Below, piece after piece: positions 18,310 to 28,064 of a stretch of 64,000 nucleotides of DNA. The notes below the pieces were generated by a model. That model saw only the letters and a list, made by a program, of their open reading frames with translations. It had not been told where the DNA came from and did no database searches. The stretch comes from Rhizobium sp. CC-YZS058 (GTDB taxonomy: Bacteria; Pseudomonadota; Alphaproteobacteria; Rhizobiales; Rhizobiaceae). Each line of letters starts with the position of its first letter. Positions within the stretch are counted from its first letter, which is position 1. Location of the stretch: positions 2,816,001 to 2,880,000 of the forward strand of contig NZ_JAYESJ010000001.1 in assembly GCF_034720595.1 (NCBI RefSeq), in the 5' to 3' direction. The position numbers were made by a program, and so were the translations under genes.

Positions 18310-19178
18310 CATCGTCCGCCATCGTCCTCGACCAGGCAACGTCCGAACTCGGCGAGGGGCCGCTCTTCGATCCTTCGACCGGCACCGCCTGGTGGTTCAA
18401 CATCAAGGGCCGCGAACTGCATGCGCTGCATCTGGCAAGCGGCGCGAAGAGCGTGCAGCCCCTGAACCTGATGGCAAGCGTGATCGCGCTGGTTGACGCC
18501 GACCAGCAGTTGATCGCCTCCGACCAGGGCCTGTTCCTTCGCGATGCGGAAACGGGTGCGCTGTCCGAATATGCCAAGCTCGAGGACAAGCCCGGCAACC
18601 GCACCAATGACGGCCGCGTCCATCAGAGCGGTGCGCTCTGGATCAGCACCATGGGCCGCAATGCCGAACAGGGCGCCGGCGCGATCTATCATGTGGCGCG
18701 CGGCGTCGTGACCCTTCTGTTCTCCGATATCACCATCCCGAACGGCATCTGCTTCTCGCCCGACGGCACGATCGGCTACTGGAGCGATACGGGGATCAAC
18801 CGTGTCATGCGCGTGCCGCTCGACCCCGCCACCGGACTGCCGAACGGCGAGGCCACCGTCTTTGCCGAAGAGCCGGAAAGCGAAGGCGGCTTCGATGGTG
18901 CGGTCTGTGATGCGGAAGGGCAGATGTGGACCGCCCGCTGGGGCGCATCGGCGGTCGATGTCTATTCGGCGGAGGGAAAGCGCCTCGCGCGCCACGCCAT
19001 GCCGGTGTCCCAGCCCTCCTGCCCCGCCTTCATCGGCGAGACGGCCGACCGGCTGCTCATCACCAGCGCCTGGCAAGGTCTGCACGAGACCGGACGGGGA
19101 TCGGACCCGCAGGCCGGCATGACCTTCGAGCTGAAGGTTCCGGTCAAGGGTCGCTTCGAGCCCGCCTACAAGCTCTGA
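18306..19178 (+). CDS. SMP-30/gluconolactonase family lactonase, probable galactonolactonase
   Basis: Six-bladed beta-propeller metal-dependent sugar lactonase, 290 residues. The metal-site Glu is in SELGEGPLFD, the Asn in IPNGICFSPDG and the Asp in EGGFDGAVCD. Other propeller segments are visible at NRTNDGRVHQSG and YWSDTGINRV. Within this operon it would open the galactono-lactone made by the dehydrogenase. Translation is coupled to dgoA by an ATGA overlap. Confidence 0.9.
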   Translation: MTSSAIVLDQATSELGEGPLFDPSTGTAWWFNIKGRELHALHLASGAKSVQPLNLMASVIALVDADQQLIASDQGLFLRDAETGALSEYAKLEDKPGNRTNDGRVHQSGALWISTMGRNAEQGAGAIYHVARGVVTLLFSDITIPNGICFSPDGTIGYWSDTGINRVMRVPLDPATGLPNGEATVFAEEPESEGGFDGAVCDAEGQMWTARWGASAVDVYSAEGKRLARHAMPVSQPSCPAFIGETADRLLITSAWQGLHETGRGSDPQAGMTFELKVPVKGRFEPAYKL

Positions 19179-19276
19179 CGGACCGCGCAATTTCCGTTCG
19201 GCGCGATTTACAGGGCGACCGCCAAAAAGTATGACAATTGCAGATCGTGCGCGGTGCGCCGACTGAGGAGACATCG

Positions 19277-21001
19277 ATGAGCGAGAAGAAAAAAGAACTG
19301 AGAAGCCGCCACTGGTATGGCGGCACGGACAAGGACGGCTTCATCCACCGGTCCTGGATGAAGAACCAGGGATTTCCCGACCATGTCTTCGACGGCCGGC
19401 CGATCATCGGCATCTGCAACACCTGGTCCGAGCTGACCCCCTGCAACAGCCACCTGCGTGTGCTCGCCGAAGGCGTGAAGCGCGGCGTCTGGGAAGCCGG
19501 CGGCTTTCCGGTCGAGTTCCCGGTCTCCTCGCTCGGCGAAACGCAGATGCGCCCGACGGCCATGCTGTTCCGCAACCTGCTGGCCATGGATGTGGAAGAG
19601 GCGATCCGCGCCTATGGCATCGACGGCGTCGTGCTGCTCGGCGGCTGCGACAAGACGACCCCCGGCCAGCTGATGGGCGCGGCGTCGGTCGACCTGCCGA
19701 CGATCGTCGTCTCCTCCGGCCCGATGCTGAACGGCAAGTGGCGCGGCAAGGATATCGGTTCGGGCACCGACGTCTGGAAATTCTCCGAGGATGTGCGCGG
19801 CGGCAAGATGAGCCTGTCGGAGTTCATGGCGGCCGAAAGCGGCATGTCGCGCTCGCCGGGCGTCTGCATGACCATGGGCACGGCCACCACCATGGCCTCC
19901 GTGGTCGAGGCCATGGGCCTCTCGCTGCCGATGAACGCCGCCCTGCCGGCCGTCGATGCGCGGCGCATGGCGCTCAGCCACATGACCGGCAAGCGCATCG
20001 TCGAGATGGTGCATGAAGACCTGCGCCTGTCGCAGATCCTGACCAAGAAGAACTTCGAGAACGGCATCATCGCCAATGCCGCCGTCGGCGGCTCCACCAA
20101 TGCTGTCGTCCATCTCCTGGCCATCGCCGGGCGCGCCGGGGTCGATCTGACGCTCGACGATTTCGACCGCGTCGGCAGCCAGGTGCCCTGCATCGTCAAC
20201 TGTATGCCGTCCGGCAAATATCTGATCGAGGATCTTGCCTATGCCGGCGGCCTGCCGGCGGTCATGAACCGCATCCAGGATCTCCTCCACGCCGACGCGC
20301 CGACCGTTTATGGCGGCCCGATCTCGGACTATTACAAGGATGCGGAGGTCTTCAACGACGACGTCATCCGCCCGCTCGACAATCCGCTGCGCAAGGCCGG
20401 CGGCATCCGCATTCTCAAGGGCAACCTGTCTCCCAACGGCGCGGTCATCAAGCCCTCGGCCGCCAGCGAGCATCTGCTCGTGCATGAAGGCCCGGCCTTC
20501 GTGTTCGAATCGATCGAGGACCTGAAGGAAAAGATCGACGATCCGGACCTGCCGGTCACCGAGGATTCGATCCTGGTTCTCAAGGGTTGCGGGCCGAAGG
20601 GCTATCCTGGCATGGCGGAGGTCGGCAACATGCCGATCCCGCGCCGGCTGGTGGAAAAGGGCGTGCGCGACATGGTGCGTATCTCGGATGCCCGCATGTC
20701 CGGCACCGCCTTCGGCACGGTGGTCCTGCATGTGAGCCCGGAAGCCAATGCCGGCGGCCCGCTCGCCATCGTCCGCACGGGCGACCGCATCCGCTTGGAC
20801 ACGCTGAAGGGAGAGCTGAACCTCCTGATCGACGAGGCCGACTATGCCGCCCGCATGGCCGCCTGGAAGCCGCCGGAGCAGCGCTGGACGCGCGGCTACT
20901 ACAAGCTCTACCAGGACACCGTCCTCCAGGCCGACAAGGGCGCCGACCTCGACTTCCTCGTGGGCGCCAGCGGCAGCGAAGTGCTGCGCGAAAGCCATTG
21001 A
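19277..21001 (+). CDS. IlvD/Edd-family sugar acid dehydratase (galactonate / L-arabinonate dehydratase)
   Basis: Iron-sulfur dehydratase that turns a sugar acid into its 2-keto-3-deoxy form. The 574-residue product has cluster Cys at C56 (LTPCNSH), C124 (GGCDKTTPG) and C197 (SPGVCMTMG), plus K126, the likely carbamylated Mg2+ ligand. These sit three positions before Cys59, Cys127, Cys200 and Lys129 of the characterised Rhizobium leguminosarum L-arabinonate dehydratase, which also uses D-galactonate and D-fuconate. ATG at 19277 has GAGGAG ahead. It replaces the enolase-type DgoD of enteric bacteria and supplies the step between lactonase and dgoK. It follows the SMP-30 gene after 98 bases. Confidence 0.93.
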   Translation: MSEKKKELRSRHWYGGTDKDGFIHRSWMKNQGFPDHVFDGRPIIGICNTWSELTPCNSHLRVLAEGVKRGVWEAGGFPVEFPVSSLGETQMRPTAMLFRNLLAMDVEEAIRAYGIDGVVLLGGCDKTTPGQLMGAASVDLPTIVVSSGPMLNGKWRGKDIGSGTDVWKFSEDVRGGKMSLSEFMAAESGMSRSPGVCMTMGTATTMASVVEAMGLSLPMNAALPAVDARRMALSHMTGKRIVEMVHEDLRLSQILTKKNFENGIIANAAVGGSTNAVVHLLAIAGRAGVDLTLDDFDRVGSQVPCIVNCMPSGKYLIEDLAYAGGLPAVMNRIQDLLHADAPTVYGGPISDYYKDAEVFNDDVIRPLDNPLRKAGGIRILKGNLSPNGAVIKPSAASEHLLVHEGPAFVFESIEDLKEKIDDPDLPVTEDSILVLKGCGPKGYPGMAEVGNMPIPRRLVEKGVRDMVRISDARMSGTAFGTVVLHVSPEANAGGPLAIVRTGDRIRLDTLKGELNLLIDEADYAARMAAWKPPEQRWTRGYYKLYQDTVLQADKGADLDFLVGASGSEVLRESH

Positions 21002-21003
21002 AC

Positions 21004-21035
21004 CATCTGCCGGAGCATCATTGCTCCAACAGATG
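21004..21035 (+). terminator. Stem-loop after the galactose operon
   Basis: CATCTG-CC-GGAGCA, a TCAT loop, then TGCTCC-AA-CAGATG: twelve pairs with a 2x2 internal loop, three bases past the dehydratase stop. There is no clear U-tract, so it may act with Rho or protect the 3' end. The rest of the 332-base gap to the next gene shows no gene. Confidence 0.6.
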
Positions 21036-21333
21036 TCTATGCGCGTAGAAGGCGGGTCCCGGCAGTCGATAGTGACCGGGACTCGCGCCGAATGCTCTGC
21101 GAAAGCCTGAAGACGCGTACGGCTTTCTGACGTGGCAATCACGCTTGCGTGACCACTCTCCCAGATTGCGCTCCGCAACGCCTAGTCGCCGGTCAATTGG
21201 CAAGTTCCGCTCGTTTCACACGATTTTTTTTCGGAACCACATTCGCGCACCCCTCGTTGTCAGGGCATCACCGGTGCGGCGTGTTGGACCCCGCGCCCTG
21301 ATCCGAGAGACAAGAGAAAAGGTAGAAACAGCC

Positions 21334-21996
21334 ATGACCAACAAGCTCATCACCTCAGTTGCCGCTGGTGCCCTGTTTGCGAGCGTTGCCGCTTTCGCAC
21401 CGATCGCCTCCGCTCAGGATGCCGCACAGCCGGCCCAGCCGAACGCCATGCAGAATTCCACGACCGCGCCGGCAGCCGAGCCGATGGCACCGGCCGGTGG
21501 CGCAATGAATGCCGCTCCCGCAGGTGACCAGGCTGCCCAGGCCGCTCCGGCCGGTAGCGACTATCTGACCGAGCAGGGCCCGGAACAGATTTCGGCCAAC
21601 ACCTATATCGGCCAGTCGGTCTACACCGGCAATGACGAGAGCATCGGCGAGATCAACGACGTGATCTTCACCAAGGACGGCTCGGTCGAAGCGGCCGTCA
21701 TCGGCGTCGGCGGCTTCCTCGGCATCGGCGAAAAGAACGTGGCCGTGCCGCTCGACAAGATCACCGTCGCCGAAGTTCCGAACTCCGACGACATGAAGCT
21801 GACGACCCAGGAAACGGCGGACTCGCTGAAGGCGGCTCCGGAGTTCAAGACCAAGTCGGCCCAGATGGCCGAGCAGAACGCAACGACGCCGGTTGATGGT
21901 TCGACCACCTCGTCGACCGCCCCGGCCGGCACCATGGCTCCGGCTGATGGCGCCGCTCCGGCTGGCAGTGCGGCTCCGGCCACCACCAACAACTAA
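21334..21996 (+). CDS. Exported PRC-barrel domain protein
   Basis: The 220-residue product starts MTNKLITSVAAGALFASVAAFAPIASAQDA, a clear Sec signal peptide with cleavage after ASA or AQ. It is followed by an Ala/Pro/Met-rich linker, one PRC-barrel domain (about residues 85-165: NTYIGQSVYTGNDESIGEI ... GVGGFLGIGEKNVAVP) and a low-complexity Ala/Pro/Thr tail. Role unknown; similar rhizobial periplasmic proteins are often stress linked. The frame extends upstream to 21145 without similarity. A strong terminator follows, so it is probably monocistronic. Confidence 0.87.
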   Translation: MTNKLITSVAAGALFASVAAFAPIASAQDAAQPAQPNAMQNSTTAPAAEPMAPAGGAMNAAPAGDQAAQAAPAGSDYLTEQGPEQISANTYIGQSVYTGNDESIGEINDVIFTKDGSVEAAVIGVGGFLGIGEKNVAVPLDKITVAEVPNSDDMKLTTQETADSLKAAPEFKTKSAQMAEQNATTPVDGSTTSSTAPAGTMAPADGAAPAGSAAPATTNN

Positions 21997-22020
21997 AATC
22001 TGCGGTTACGCAGGATGGAG

Positions 22021-22048
22021 ACGGCAGCGCTCGGGCGCTGCCGTTTTC
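22021..22048 (+). terminator. Rho-independent terminator after the PRC-barrel gene
   Basis: A perfect 10-base stem ACGGCAGCGC / GCGCTGCCGT with a four-base loop is followed by TTTCGTTT. It starts 24 bases past the stop and also separates this gene from the convergent GGDEF-EAL gene. Confidence 0.88.
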
Positions 22049-22062
22049 GTTTGAGCAGGGGG

Positions 22063-23427
22063 TCAGCCCGCCTGGCTCTGGCTCTGGTCGAGAGAGCCGA
22101 AGCGCTTTTCGAGATAGCGCATCGTGGCCTGAAGGTCGGCCGGCTTGCCGTAGAAATAGCCCTGCCCCATGCCACAGCCGAGCCCCTTGAGCTTCAGGGC
22201 TTCGGCGAAGTCCTCGATCCCTTCCGCGACCACCTCGAGGTTCAGGCCATCGCACATGGTGACGATCGCCTTGATGATGTGTTCGGAGGCGCGGTCCGTG
22301 GCGATGCGGGACACGAAGGAGCGGTCGATCTTCAGCTTGTCGAAGGTGAAATCGCGCAGGCGTCCGAGACTGGACTGGCCGGTGCCGAAATCATCGAGAG
22401 AGATGCGCATGCCGGCCGCCCGCAGCTCCGCCACGATCTTCTGCGCCATGTCGGCATCGGTCATGACGGCGGTTTCGGTGATCTCCAGCTCCAGCCGGCG
22501 CGGATCGAGACCGACCCGGTTGACGATGGCAAGCACGTCGCGGCTGGTGGAGGGGTCCATCAGCTGGGCGGACGACAGATTGAAGGACAGGAACAGTTCC
22601 TTCGGCCAGAGAAGCGCCGCCTCCGCGGCCTTGCGCAGCAGCGTTTCCGTCAGCGAATGGATGAAGCCGCGCTCCTCCGCCAGCGGCACGAAGACGGCCG
22701 GCGAGACATAGCCGAGATCGGCATCGCACCAGCGCGCAAGCGCCTCGAAGCCCACGGGCATGTCGGTCGCCAGATCGACGATCGGCTGGAAATGCACGTC
22801 GACCGCGCCATTGATGATCGCATTGCGCAGCGCCTGCTCGAGCTGCGTCGCACGCTTCATCTCCGCGGCGATCTCGTGCGAGAAGACGGTGATCTGCCCG
22901 CGGCCGCGGCGCTTGGAGCGATAGAGCGCCGTATCGGCGCTCTTCAGGAGCTCCTCATAATCGGCGCCGGCGAAGGGATAGATGGCAAATCCGAAGGAGG
23001 CGGACAGCCGCACCGTCCGCTGGCCGAGATCGAACGGGGCCGAAAGCACCTCGCGCAGCATCTGGCCGATCTTTTCCGCCGCCTTCCGCTCGAAGACCAG
23101 CGGCAGGACGAAGGCAAATTCGTCGCCGCCCACCCGGATCACGGTCGCCCCGTCCGGCACGCAGGCAAGCAGGCGGTTGGCCACCTGGCAGAGGATCTCG
23201 TCACCCGCACCGGGGCCGAAGAGATCGTTGAGCGGCTTGAACCCGTCGAGATTGGCGAGGCCGATGGTGAAGGGTGCGGGATCAGCAGCCCGCTCGGCGG
23301 CGATCTCGCGCACGCGGTCGCGCATCTTGTTGGCGTTGCCGAGCCCGGTCAGCGGGTCGGTGAAGGCCATGACATGCAGGTCGTTGCGACTGAGATAGTC
23401 TGCCGAACCGTCGTCTGGTCGAGTCAT
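22063..23427 (-). CDS. GGDEF-EAL cyclic-di-GMP protein
   Basis: Predicted soluble c-di-GMP enzyme, 454 residues. The GGDEF domain (about 20-180) has an intact GGDEF at 100-104 with metal Asp D61. The EAL domain (about 195-440) has EAL at 228-230 and all usual catalytic segments: NLSSAQ, ELEITET, DDFGTG, KIDRSF and EGIED. Both domains may therefore be active, but which dominates cannot be told. There is no membrane segment or sensor domain, only a 20-residue lead. It is followed on the same strand (160 bases upstream) by a PAS-receiver gene. Confidence 0.93.
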   Translation of the reverse strand: MTRPDDGSADYLSRNDLHVMAFTDPLTGLGNANKMRDRVREIAAERAADPAPFTIGLANLDGFKPLNDLFGPGAGDEILCQVANRLLACVPDGATVIRVGGDEFAFVLPLVFERKAAEKIGQMLREVLSAPFDLGQRTVRLSASFGFAIYPFAGADYEELLKSADTALYRSKRRGRGQITVFSHEIAAEMKRATQLEQALRNAIINGAVDVHFQPIVDLATDMPVGFEALARWCDADLGYVSPAVFVPLAEERGFIHSLTETLLRKAAEAALLWPKELFLSFNLSSAQLMDPSTSRDVLAIVNRVGLDPRRLELEITETAVMTDADMAQKIVAELRAAGMRISLDDFGTGQSSLGRLRDFTFDKLKIDRSFVSRIATDRASEHIIKAIVTMCDGLNLEVVAEGIEDFAEALKLKGLGCGMGQGYFYGKPADLQATMRYLEKRFGSLDQSQSQAG

Positions 23428-23587
23428 CGCTCATGTTCCGCGTGCTTCTGCCGCTACCGGCGCGGACGACCTTTTCGCGTTTGGCTTAACGAAGAATGAG
23501 GATCGCCTCCCCAGATCTCGTCCGGCGGCTGAAAGATCGACAATTTCACAAGCATACGCCCTGCGAGTGCAGCTGGCGAATCACTTT

Positions 23588-25363
23588 CTATTGCCACGCG
23601 CGTGCGGACTCCGCGCCGCAGAAGCGGCTCCAGACAGCCTCGATCATGTCCGGGCTGATCGGCTTGACGATATGGTCGTCCATGCCGGCCTCTCTCGCTC
23701 CCTCGATATCCTTGTCGAGTGCCTGGGTGGTGACGGCGATGATCGGCGTACGGGTGCCGGCCTCTTCCCGCTCCCGGATCGCGCGGCTGGCGTCGAAACC
23801 GTTCATCACCGGCATGGAGACATCCATCAGCACAAGCCGGGGGCGCATCTGCTGCCAGAGCTGCACGGCTTCCTCGCCATTGGCCGCGACGCGATAGGTC
23901 AGTCCCAGGCCTTCGAGAATCTGCGAGAAGACGAACTGGTTGATGTCGTTGTCCTCGGCAACGAGCACATCGATCTCCGAGCGGTCGATCGGCGGCATGG
24001 GCAGGGTCATCAGGTCCCATTCGAGAACGGTCGGGGCGGGCGGCGCAAGCTCCGCCTCCCCTGGCGAGGGCGCGAGGTCATGGTGCACCGGCTCGTTCAG
24101 GGCCGGCAGGCTCGGCTCCGCGGCGGGGTCGAGCAGCGCGTGGATCGCGGTGTCGACGGCGCTCTGCGACCAGGCACGGTCGAGAAGCAGCGTGGGGATG
24201 CCGCTCTCGCGCGCCACCCGCGGGTCGAGCGGCGGATCGACGAGGATCGCATCCAGACCGAGGCCGGCCTCGCGCGCGGCGGAGAGGAAGGCCGAAAGCT
24301 CGGCAAGGCTTCGGACGGCGCAGGCATCCGCCCCCTGCCCGCGCAGCAGCGAAACCAGCTCCGCCTCGCGCGCCGGATCGCCGGTCACCACCAGCATGTT
24401 GCGTGTCTGGCGCGGCGCCGTCGCGGCCATCAGCGGCCGGGTTTCGGCAATGGTCTGCACGTCGACGGAGCGGAAAGCGTCGAAGCAGTTCTGGGCAGGC
24501 TCGAAAAGGTTGAAATCGCGCACGTCGAACGCGGCGGCGAGCTCCGGTGCGAGCGGGCCCACGCCCACCACGACATCGGTGACATCGGTCATGTAGGTCA
24601 CGAGAATCGCGCGGCTGCCCTCGCCGATCCGGAACTTGTGGGTGATCGACCAGAAATCGTCGCCATCGGCGGCCACGATCTGTTCGGGCTGGGTGTAGGT
24701 CTTGCCGGTTTCCAGCACCATGCGGTCGGAGGCCTCGACCTTTTCGGCAAGCGCCGGCTCGAAGACATCCCAGACCGAGCGGCCGAGAATGCTTTCAGGC
24801 GTGACGCCATGGATGGCGCAGAAGGCCTTGTTGGCGGCGATATAGCTGAGGCTGCGATCCTTGACGAAAACGGGATTGGGCAGGTTGTCCAGAATGCTCT
24901 CGGTCACCTCGACACGTTCGAGATCGAGATGGAGCTGCTCCTCCTTCTTCTTCTGCTCGGACACATCGGTCAGCGTGACCATGCAGATGCCGTTGGCGAG
25001 CCGGCGCTTGCGCACGCTGATCCAGCGCTGGCGGCTCAGGCGCTCCACGGTCTCGTAGCGCTCGCGCCAGTGCAGCGAAACGCGGTCGGCGATCCACTCG
25101 TCCCGGTTCACGCGGCGGCGGCTCTTCTCGCCGCCAGTGCTCGCCCGCACGCCGAGATCGAAGACCGCGCCCAAAAAGTCGCGCAGGCGCGTGCCGCGCT
25201 GCATCATCGCTGCCGGAACGGCATAGAAATTCGGCACGTTACGGCTGGCAAACAGCAGTTCGTCGTTGCGATCATAGGCAAGCACAGCCACGTCGAGCGA
25301 CTCCGCCATCGCTTCGAGCATGGAGAACTGGATGGTTGCGTCGCCAGGCGCCGCATCGGTCAT
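23588..25363 (-). CDS. PAS-PAS-receiver signalling protein without kinase domain
   Basis: The 591-residue protein has two PAS-type domains (about 15-140, the second about 150-275 with ILDNLPNPVFVKDRSLSYI), a middle part that looks like a decayed receiver (about 320-420, MLVVTGDPAREAELVSLLRGQ ... AILVDPP), and an intact receiver at the end (about 465-585) with VLVAEDND, phospho-acceptor D514 in VLMDVSMPVMNGF and K567 in HIVKP. No HisKA/HATPase is present between PAS and receiver, so it cannot autophosphorylate as a hybrid kinase would; it is probably an output or adaptor protein fed by another kinase. Next to the GGDEF-EAL gene on the same strand. Confidence 0.85.
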   Translation of the reverse strand: MTDAAPGDATIQFSMLEAMAESLDVAVLAYDRNDELLFASRNVPNFYAVPAAMMQRGTRLRDFLGAVFDLGVRASTGGEKSRRRVNRDEWIADRVSLHWRERYETVERLSRQRWISVRKRRLANGICMVTLTDVSEQKKKEEQLHLDLERVEVTESILDNLPNPVFVKDRSLSYIAANKAFCAIHGVTPESILGRSVWDVFEPALAEKVEASDRMVLETGKTYTQPEQIVAADGDDFWSITHKFRIGEGSRAILVTYMTDVTDVVVGVGPLAPELAAAFDVRDFNLFEPAQNCFDAFRSVDVQTIAETRPLMAATAPRQTRNMLVVTGDPAREAELVSLLRGQGADACAVRSLAELSAFLSAAREAGLGLDAILVDPPLDPRVARESGIPTLLLDRAWSQSAVDTAIHALLDPAAEPSLPALNEPVHHDLAPSPGEAELAPPAPTVLEWDLMTLPMPPIDRSEIDVLVAEDNDINQFVFSQILEGLGLTYRVAANGEEAVQLWQQMRPRLVLMDVSMPVMNGFDASRAIREREEAGTRTPIIAVTTQALDKDIEGAREAGMDDHIVKPISPDMIEAVWSRFCGAESARAWQ

Positions 25364-25658
25364 GTCATCGTCCTCGTCAGGGCGGAGAGGCAGTGTGGCG
25401 GTGACATGCTGACGCCGGGCCCTGACCGGGGCGGCGCTGGACGCGCGGGAAACGGCCGGTCAGCGGCGCACCGTCTCCACGTGGTAAGGAATCGCTCACG
25501 GATTACCCCGCCACGCCCGGACAGTGACAGTCTTACCTTAAGCCAAGATTAAGCGGAGATGCTAATTCTCGTGCCGCGATCCGCGCGAAAAACCGGTAAA
25601 ACCGGGGGAGGAGCGAAACCGCACTTTCCTCGCGCGGCGGAATGAGGGAAAAGAGGGC

Positions 25659-27491
25659 ATGCCCATTTCCCAGCTTTCCGAAACGCTCATCAACCAGATC
25701 GCCGCCGGCGAGGTGATCGAGCGCCCGGCAAGCGCCGCCAAGGAGCTCATCGAAAATGCGCTCGATGCCGGCGCCACCCGCATCGACATCGCCACGGCCG
25801 GCGGCGGCAAGGCGCTGCTGCGCGTCGTCGACAATGGCTGCGGCATGGGGGCCGAGGACCTGGCGCTCGCCATCCGCCGGCACTGCACCTCCAAGCTCGA
25901 AAAAGGCCTGCTCGACATCCGCACCCTCGGGTTTCGCGGCGAGGCATTGCCCTCCATCGGCTCCGTGGCGCGGCTGACGATCGCCAGCCGCGCGGCCGGC
26001 AGTTCGGAAGGCGCGGAGATTGCGGTGCATGGCGGCGTGCTGTCGCCCGTCCGGCCGGCGCCCGCCAATATCGGCACGGTGGTGGAGGTCCGCGATCTCT
26101 TCTTCGCAACGCCCGCGCGGCTGAAATTTTTGAAAAGCGAGCGCGCCGAGGCGGCTGCGATTTCCGAGGTGGTGCGGCGCATGGCGATCGCCTTCCCGCA
26201 GGTGCGCTTCGTCCTGTCGGGGGCCGACCGCGCGACGCTCGAATTTCCCTCGACCGGCGATGATCGGCTGGCCCGCATCGCCCAGGTCATCGGCCGCGAT
26301 TTCCGCGACAACGCCATTCCGATCGAAGCCGAGCGCGAAGAGGTGCGGCTGACCGGCTTTGCCGGCGTGCCGACCTTCAACCGCGGCAACTCGCTCCACC
26401 AGTTCGTCTTCGTGAATGGCCGGCCGGTGCAGGACAAGCTGATCCTCTCGGCGCTGCGCGGCGCCTATGCCGAAACCATTCCGCAGGGGCGCTACCCGGT
26501 CGTGGTGCTGTCGATCGCGATCGATCCCGCGCTGGTCGATGTCAATGTCCACCCGGCGAAATCCGACGTGCGCTTCCGCGATCCCGGCCTGGTGCGCGGC
26601 CTGATCGTCGGGTCGATCCGCCAGGTGCTGGCACTGCATGGCGACCGCGCCTCCACGCTCGGCGCACGCGGCCTGATGCAGGCCTTCCGGCCGGAGGGGG
26701 CCGCGCCCGGCTGGCCCTTCCGCCGCGATCCGCCACCCTCTGCCCCCTGGTCGGCAGAGACCTCCCCTTCCCGCCCCCTGTCATTCGAGCCGAACGAACC
26801 GGCGCGTGCTGCGCCCGGTTTCGGCTTTGCCGAAGGGCTGCAGAGCGTCTTTGCCACCGCGCCGTCCGCCAGCGCCGCGCCGCTGCCGCCGGCCAGTCCG
26901 GCCGAGATCCAGCATCCGCTCGGCGCCGCCCGCGCCCAATTGCATGAGAACTACATCGTCGCGCAGACGCAGGACGGGCTGGTGATCGTCGATCAGCACG
27001 CGGCGCATGAGCGGCTGGTCTTCGAAGCGCTGCGCAAGGGGCTCGCCAGCCGCCCGGTTCCGGCCCAGGCGCTGCTCATTCCGGAGATCGTCGATCTGCC
27101 GGAGGAGGATTGCGACCGGCTGATCGCCCGGGCGGAGGAGTTCTCCCGCCTCGGCCTGACGATCGAGCGTTTCGGCCCCGGTGCCATCGCCGTTCGCGAC
27201 ACGCCGGCCATGCTGGGCGAGATCGACGCGGCGGCGCTGATCCGCCAGCTGGCCGACGAACTCGCCGAATGGGACAGTGCCAGCGGCCTCGCCAGCCGGC
27301 TCGACCATCTGGCCGCCACCATGGCCTGCCACGGCTCGGTGCGGTCCGGGCGGCGGCTGAAGCCGGAGGAGATGAACGCGCTGCTGCGCCAGATGGAATC
27401 CACCCCCGGCTCCGGCCAGTGCAATCACGGCCGGCCGACCTATATCGAAATCAAGCTGGCCGACATCGAACGCCTGTTCGGCCGAAGCTGA
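25659..27491 (+). CDS. mutL: DNA mismatch repair endonuclease MutL
   Basis: GHKL ATPase that couples MutS recognition to nicking. The 610-residue product has the N-terminal motifs [20 protein letters not shown] (ATPase), DNGCGM and [12 protein letters not shown], a Pro/Ala-rich linker (about 345-425) and a C-terminal endonuclease domain with the full metal motif [12 protein letters not shown] (about residue 445) plus ACHGSVRSG and [10 protein letters not shown]. This is the MutH-independent type expected in alphaproteobacteria. Start ATG at 25659. The 295-base gap upstream is shared with the divergent PAS-receiver gene. Confidence 0.97.
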   Translation: MPISQLSETLINQIAAGEVIERPASAAKELIENALDAGATRIDIATAGGGKALLRVVDNGCGMGAEDLALAIRRHCTSKLEKGLLDIRTLGFRGEALPSIGSVARLTIASRAAGSSEGAEIAVHGGVLSPVRPAPANIGTVVEVRDLFFATPARLKFLKSERAEAAAISEVVRRMAIAFPQVRFVLSGADRATLEFPSTGDDRLARIAQVIGRDFRDNAIPIEAEREEVRLTGFAGVPTFNRGNSLHQFVFVNGRPVQDKLILSALRGAYAETIPQGRYPVVVLSIAIDPALVDVNVHPAKSDVRFRDPGLVRGLIVGSIRQVLALHGDRASTLGARGLMQAFRPEGAAPGWPFRRDPPPSAPWSAETSPSRPLSFEPNEPARAAPGFGFAEGLQSVFATAPSASAAPLPPASPAEIQHPLGAARAQLHENYIVAQTQDGLVIVDQHAAHERLVFEALRKGLASRPVPAQALLIPEIVDLPEEDCDRLIARAEEFSRLGLTIERFGPGAIAVRDTPAMLGEIDAAALIRQLADELAEWDSASGLASRLDHLAATMACHGSVRSGRRLKPEEMNALLRQMESTPGSGQCNHGRPTYIEIKLADIERLFGRS

Positions 27492-27769
27492 CGCACGCCC
27501 GGCAGACTGCGGCAGCGTCTTGGCGATCGGAAGGGGGAACGGATCGACCGACCAATCGCCCGGTCCGCCGGCGGAACGGTCCCCCCGGCTCACCCTGCCA
27601 GCGGACGGGACGGGCCTGCTACCGTCAGCCCGCCTTGATGCGGGCGCACCAAGCAGGCAGCGAACCGTCACTCTTGTGGATTTGACGGATGCCGGATGCG
27701 GCGCTACTGCCTCTCGAACGAAAAGGCGGACGCTTCGTGCGGACGAAGACAATGCGGGGACGACGGATC

Positions 27770-27991
27770 ATGAACCGGTTTGAAGGCAGCGGCAACAGGC
27801 CGGCAAAGATTCGCTATCTCGACGGCGACTTCCAGATCGTCATGCCGGGCACCCATGTCACCTGCGCCATCACCGGCGTCGCCATCCCCGTGGACGAACT
27901 GCGCTACTGGAGCGTCGCTCGCCAGGAAGCCTATGCCGACGCCCAGGCCTCCCTCGACGCCGAACGCCAGGCCGGCACGGCGGCGGGGTGA
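27770..27991 (+). CDS. DUF2093 domain protein
   Basis: A 73-residue conserved protein of unknown role. The core KIRYLDGDFQIVMPGTHVTC followed by AITGVAIPVDELRYW is typical of DUF2093, which in Rhizobiaceae commonly sits between mutL and lpxK. ATG at 27770 is chosen because similarity begins at MNRFEGSGNRPAKIRY; the frame is open upstream to 27689. It converges with lpxK. The 278 bases between mutL and this gene show nothing I can name. Confidence 0.85.
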   Translation: MNRFEGSGNRPAKIRYLDGDFQIVMPGTHVTCAITGVAIPVDELRYWSVARQEAYADAQASLDAERQAGTAAG

Positions 27992-28064
27992 AGCGAAAGA
28001 CGCCTTGATGCTGCACCCTGATCGATCGCGGCTCTGCTGATGCAGTGGTAGCGCTTGAGTGAGG

